Positions 5,700 to 9,058 of a stretch of 9,058 nt of DNA are shown piece after piece. Under the pieces are notes generated by a model, which saw only the letters and a list, made by a program, of their open reading frames with translations, was not told the origin of the DNA and made no database searches. Both the position numbers and the translations under genes were made by a program. Source of the stretch: Chloroflexota bacterium (GTDB taxonomy: Bacteria; Chloroflexota; Dormibacteria; CF-121); NCBI GenBank assembly GCA_005881235.1, contig VBEQ01000097.1, positions 1 to 9,058 on the forward strand, given 5' to 3'. Within the stretch, counting starts at the first letter, position 1; every line of letters starts with the position of its first letter.

Positions 5700-7124
5700 A
5701 TGCGCGCTCACGCATCCGCGGCGCCCAAACGGGCTGTTTCGTCGGAGCCGCGCGTAACGGTCGTCGTGCTGGCCGCCGGCAAGGGTGTTCGCATGAACTC
5801 CCGGATCCCCAAGGTGCTACATCCGGTCGCGGGCCGGCCCATGCTGCTCTGGTCCATGGCGGCGGCACGCGCACTCGATCCGGCGCGCACGCTTGTCGTG
5901 GTCAACCCCGCCCAGGACGGGGTCCAGGCCGTGCTCAACGGCGAGGGCCAGACCGTCTCCCAGGCCAAACAGCTTGGCACCGGGCACGCCCTGGCGCAGG
6001 TCACGGCTGCCCACCGCACGCCGGGCCCAGTCGTCGTGATTTACGCGGACGCGCCCTTACTTCGCGGCGAGACCCTGGCCGGATTGCTCGCCGAGCATCA
6101 AAGATCTCGCGCCGCCGTCACGCTGCTGACGGCCGACCTGGAAAATCCGCGTGGCTATGGCCGGATCGTCCGGGCGCGCAACGGCGCCGTGCGGGACATC
6201 GTCGAAGAGAAAGACGCCACGGACGAGCAGAAAAATATCCATGAAGTCAACTCCGGTGTCTATGTCTTCAGCGGCCGCGAGCTCTGGCCGGCGCTGGCCA
6301 AGCTGGAAGACAAGAACCGGGCCGGGGAGTATTACCTGACCGACATCGTTCGCCTGATCAAGGGCAAGGTGCATACGCTGCCCGTCGAGGACAGCGACGA
6401 GATCCTCGGGATCAACGACCGCCGCCAACTGGCCGAGGCCGAGCGCGTGATGCGCCAGCGAATCCTCGACGGCTTGATGAGCGCTGGCGTCACCATCGCG
6501 GACCCGGCGAGCACGTTCATCGACGCCGACGTCCAGATCGGCCGCGACACGGTGGTCCTGGCGTTCAGTCTGATCTCGGGCGAATCAAGCATCGGCGAGG
6601 ACTGCGTGATCGGGCCGTTCGCCCAGATCCGCGACTCGATCATCGGCGATGCGTGCCGGATCGAGCGAGCGCACGTCGATCAATCCACCCTGGCGCAGAA
6701 CGTCCACGTTGGGCCATTCAGCCGGCTGCGCCCCGGCAGCGTGCTGGATGACGGCGTCCGGGTCGGCACCCATGCCGAGATCAAGAACTCGCACATTGGC
6801 GCGGGGACGGCGATCGCGCACTTCAGCGCGGTGCTGGATAGCGATGTCGGCGCCAACGCCAATATCGGCGCCGGAACGGTAACGGCCAATTTTGACGGCG
6901 TCGAGAAACACCGGACGGAGATCGGCGACCGGGCGCAGGTCGGGAGCGATACGATTCTGGTAGCGCCGGTCAGGGTTGGCGAGGACGCCTACACGGCAGC
7001 CGGGTCGGTGATCACGGCGGACGTGCCGGCGGGGAGCCTGGCGGTCGAACGCTCAGAGCAGAAGATCGTTCCGGGCTGGACAGAACGGCGCCGGGGACGC
7101 CGAAAACGGGAGGACTCGACATAG
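5700..7124 (+). CDS. glmU: Bifunctional GlmU: GlcN-1-P acetyltransferase / GlcNAc-1-P uridyltransferase
   Basis: GlmU makes UDP-GlcNAc for peptidoglycan and surface glycans in two cytoplasmic steps. The N-terminal uridyltransferase domain has LAAGKGVRM (24-32, usually GTRM), PKVLHPVAGRP (37-47), QLGTGHA (91-97), YADAPLL (115-121), GYGRI (152-156), EEKDAT (169-174) and EVNSGVYVF (182-190). The C-terminal left-handed beta-helix begins near 265. It keeps Arg344, Lys362, catalytic His374, Asn388 and Lys403, which line up without gaps with E. coli R333, K351, H363, N377 and K392. Tyr366 of E. coli is replaced by Ala377, and Tyr387 by Phe398. At 474 residues it is slightly longer than usual, because of about 18 extra N-terminal residues and a basic tail. 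The ATG at 5700 is the only reasonable start. It leads the probable operon with prs. The identity is secure; full acetyltransferase activity is less so. Confidence 0.96.
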   Translation: MRAHASAAPKRAVSSEPRVTVVVLAAGKGVRMNSRIPKVLHPVAGRPMLLWSMAAARALDPARTLVVVNPAQDGVQAVLNGEGQTVSQAKQLGTGHALAQVTAAHRTPGPVVVIYADAPLLRGETLAGLLAEHQRSRAAVTLLTADLENPRGYGRIVRARNGAVRDIVEEKDATDEQKNIHEVNSGVYVFSGRELWPALAKLEDKNRAGEYYLTDIVRLIKGKVHTLPVEDSDEILGINDRRQLAEAERVMRQRILDGLMSAGVTIADPASTFIDADVQIGRDTVVLAFSLISGESSIGEDCVIGPFAQIRDSIIGDACRIERAHVDQSTLAQNVHVGPFSRLRPGSVLDDGVRVGTHAEIKNSHIGAGTAIAHFSAVLDSDVGANANIGAGTVTANFDGVEKHRTEIGDRAQVGSDTILVAPVRVGEDAYTAAGSVITADVPAGSLAVERSEQKIVPGWTERRRGRRKREDST

Positions 7125-7153
7125 CGCAGCCCAGGGTCGGCGAGCGAGTCGAT

Positions 7154-8125
7154 ATGCGGCCGCAGGCACCCGAGGGGGCGCCCAAGCAGCCGGGGGCGCT
7201 CAAGCTGCTTTCGGGGGATGCCAACCCGGAGCTGGCCAGAAAGATCGCCGACGCGCTGCACGAGCCCCTCGACGAGATGCGCATCACGCGCTTCGCCGAC
7301 GGGGAGATCGACGTCAAGATCGCGCACAGCGTGCGGGGCGCCGATGTCTTTCTCATCCAGCCGACCTGCGAGCCGGTCTCGGAAAATTACATGCAGCTTT
7401 TTATTATCCTGGACGCCCTTCGGCGCGCCTCGGCGGGCCGAATCACGGCCGTCATCCCCTACTACGGATACGCCCGGAAGGAAAAAAAGACCCAGGCCCG
7501 CGACCCGATCTCGGCCAAGCTGATGGCCGACATCATCACGCTGGCGGGGGCGAATCGCGTCATCGCGCTCGACCTGCACGCCGACGCCATCCAGGGCTTC
7601 TTCGATATCCCCGTCGACCACCTGACGGCCGAGAAGCTGCTGGTCGAATACATTCGAAAGTTGCACCTGCCCAATGCCGTGATCGTCTCGCCCGACGTCG
7701 GCGGCGCCAAGCGCGTCGGCGACGTCGCGCGCTTGCTCGATCTACCGATTGCCTTTGTCTACAAGCGCCGCCCCAAGGACGACGTCGTCAGCGAGCAGCG
7801 TGTGGTCGGTGACGTCGACGGCATGGACGCCGTCGTCGTCGATGACCTGATCTCCACGGGCGGCACGCTGGTCGGCGTCTCGCACGCGCTGCGCGCCGAG
7901 GGCGCGACCAGCGTTCGGGTGCTCGCCACCCACGGCGTGCTCGCCGGAGACGCCGTCGACAAGCTCGTCGACTCGCCCATCGAAGAAATCGTCATCACCG
8001 ATTCGATCCCGCTGCCACCGGCGAAACAGAATCCCAAGATAAAAATCCTGTCGATTGCGCCATTGCTCGCCGAGGCGATTCTGCGAGTGCACGAGGATCG
8101 CTCCGTCAGCGAGCTCTTCAAGTAG
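7154..8125 (+). CDS. prs: Ribose-phosphate pyrophosphokinase (PRPP synthetase, class I)
   Basis: Prs makes PRPP from ribose-5-phosphate and ATP for purine, pyrimidine, NAD, histidine and tryptophan synthesis in the cytoplasm. The 323 residues cover the whole class I enzyme: LKLLSGDANPELA (16-28), RFADGEI (46-52, ATP site), the flexible-loop segment YARKEKK (106-112), DLHADAIQGFFDIP (140-153), VSPDVGGAKR (178-187) and the PRPP loop DDLISTGGT (230-238). The loop segment usually reads YARQDRK or YARQDKK, so the Gln that contacts ATP is Lys109 here. The ATG at 7154 adds about 15 residues before the first conserved strand, and no later start codon exists before that strand. It lies 29 nt after glmU, a conserved pairing also seen in Bacillus. 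A GGGAGG at 7108-7113 is too far upstream to serve this ATG. The identification is secure. Confidence 0.97.
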   Translation: MRPQAPEGAPKQPGALKLLSGDANPELARKIADALHEPLDEMRITRFADGEIDVKIAHSVRGADVFLIQPTCEPVSENYMQLFIILDALRRASAGRITAVIPYYGYARKEKKTQARDPISAKLMADIITLAGANRVIALDLHADAIQGFFDIPVDHLTAEKLLVEYIRKLHLPNAVIVSPDVGGAKRVGDVARLLDLPIAFVYKRRPKDDVVSEQRVVGDVDGMDAVVVDDLISTGGTLVGVSHALRAEGATSVRVLATHGVLAGDAVDKLVDSPIEEIVITDSIPLPPAKQNPKIKILSIAPLLAEAILRVHEDRSVSELFK

Positions 8126-8137
8126 CGAGCAAATATC

Positions 8138-9058
8138 GTGGATCCAACAACCCTCGCTGAGCTCGTCGTCATCGTGATTGCGCTCGTCCTGGCGGCGATG
8201 GCCGCCTCGGCCGAGACTTCGCTGACGTCGATCTCACGCGTGCGACTGCGGCAGCTCGTCGAGCAGAAGGTCCCGCAGGCGATCCTGATCGAGCGCCTGC
8301 ATCACGATCCGAATGCCTACCTGTCGACCATCCTGATCGTGAATACGGTCGCGATCATCGTGGCGTCATCCACCGCGACGCTGCTGGCCTTGCATCTGTA
8401 CCAGGAGCGGGTGGCCGAGTGGGCGGTGAGCCTGGTGCTGTCGCTGGTCGTACTGGTCGCCTGCGAGATCACCCCCAAGACGCTGGCCCTACAGCGCGCC
8501 GAGCGCGTCGCGCTCCGCATGGCTCGGCTGGTCGCCGCGGCGACCTGGGTGATGCGACCGCTCGTGTTCGTTCTCACCGCGGTTACCAGGCTCATTCTTC
8601 GCATCATGGGCGCCAAAGCCCAAGTACGAGGCCCGTTCGTCACCGAAGAAGAACTCAAGATGCTCGTCTCCGTGGGCGAGGAAGAGGGTGTTCTCGAGGA
8701 AGAAGAACGCGAGATGATCCACGGCATCTTCGAGATGGGCGACATGCGCGTTCGCGAGGTGATGGTGCCACGCACCGACCTGGTCGCCATCGAGGTCAAG
8801 GAGCCGGTGGAAAAAGCCGTCGAACTGGTCACCAAGCACGGACATACGAGGATCCCCGTTTACGAGGGCAACCTGGATCACATCGTCGGCGTGCTCTACG
8901 CCAAAGACCTGCTGCGGGCCGTCGTCCGCGGCGAGCAAAAGGCGCTGCGTGAGATCGCGCGCAAACCCTACTTCACCCCCGAGTCGAACAAGGTGCAGGA
9001 CGTGCTTCGCGATCTCCGAAAGAACCGCGTCCACATGGCGATCGTCGTCGACGAGTAC
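8138..9058 (+). CDS. CNNM (DUF21) / CBS-pair membrane protein, CorC/HlyC-like (3'-truncated)
   Basis: The GTG at 8138, 12 nt after prs, opens a frame that runs to the window end (307 codons seen). The N-terminal CNNM/DUF21 membrane domain has hydrophobic stretches at about 8-27, 60-86, 95-117 and 128-157, with the family motifs AETSLTSIS (25-33) and CEITPKTLA (109-117, usually GEIxPKxLA). An acidic linker, TEEELKMLVSVGEEEGVLEEEE (169-190 in this frame), leads to the CBS pair, with REVMVPRTD (206-214), GHTRIPVY (235-242) and IVGVLYAKDLL (249-259). The second CBS begins near 275 and is cut at VVDEY. A C-terminal CorC_HlyC domain would be expected beyond the window. Relatives are linked to Mg2+ or other cation transport or efflux, and the CBS pair may sense adenine nucleotides. 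The hemolysin name used for the family is historical. It is probably co-transcribed with glmU-prs. Confidence 0.92.
   Translation, partial: MDPTTLAELVVIVIALVLAAMAASAETSLTSISRVRLRQLVEQKVPQAILIERLHHDPNAYLSTILIVNTVAIIVASSTATLLALHLYQERVAEWAVSLVLSLVVLVACEITPKTLALQRAERVALRMARLVAAATWVMRPLVFVLTAVTRLILRIMGAKAQVRGPFVTEEELKMLVSVGEEEGVLEEEEREMIHGIFEMGDMRVREVMVPRTDLVAIEVKEPVEKAVELVTKHGHTRIPVYEGNLDHIVGVLYAKDLLRAVVRGEQKALREIARKPYFTPESNKVQDVLRDLRKNRVHMAIVVDEY

Noticed and set aside
6989..7666. A 225-codon - strand frame opposite the glmU end and prs
   Set aside because: It spans two securely identified genes and has no family features.

Overview
The window is about two-thirds G+C and densely coded on both strands. 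It uses GTG and TTG starts alongside ATG, has few clear Shine-Dalgarno sites, and carries two lipoproteins with Ser/Thr/Pro/Ala-rich linkers. The gene order glmU-prs, the Gmad2-type lipoprotein and the plant/cyanobacterial-type sulfolipid enzyme suggest an uncultivated high-GC Chloroflexota-like (Terrabacteria) bacterium. That placement is an inference from gene content and style; there is no rRNA or other marker here to settle it.

Left part (1-2936): the 3' portion of a YbhN-type multi-spanning membrane protein on the + strand runs convergently, with a 13-nt overlap, into a - strand pair. The pair is sqd1 (UDP-sulfoquinovose synthase) and, upstream of it, an exported lytic transglycosylase. 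A typical high-GC dispersed palindrome lies in frame in the transglycosylase linker. The reading frame of the transglycosylase also stays open for 32 codons past its TAG stop and then closes across the sqd1 start codon.

Middle (3018-5630): a divergent + strand run begins with a perfect TATAAT box. It encodes a Gmad2-domain lipoprotein, a GT2 glycosyltransferase of the rhamnosyltransferase-like type, and a second lipoprotein with a probable beta-propeller body. The last two are 1 nt apart. Together they look like a small cell-envelope unit.

Right part (5677-9058): a second perfect TATAAT box precedes glmU (UDP-GlcNAc synthesis), then prs (PRPP synthesis), then a CNNM/CBS membrane protein cut by the window end. 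The gaps are 29 and 12 nt, so the three are probably one operon. glmU feeds peptidoglycan and surface-glycan synthesis and prs feeds nucleotide synthesis.

I see no RNA gene, CRISPR array, insertion sequence, integrase or phage gene, and no gene-free stretch over 300 nt. Most of the window is ordinary housekeeping and envelope DNA, and I do not see a convincing undescribed system. The points worth a second look are the in-frame palindrome, the open frame beyond the transglycosylase stop, the paired short-leader promoters, and active-site substitutions in GlmU and the GT2.
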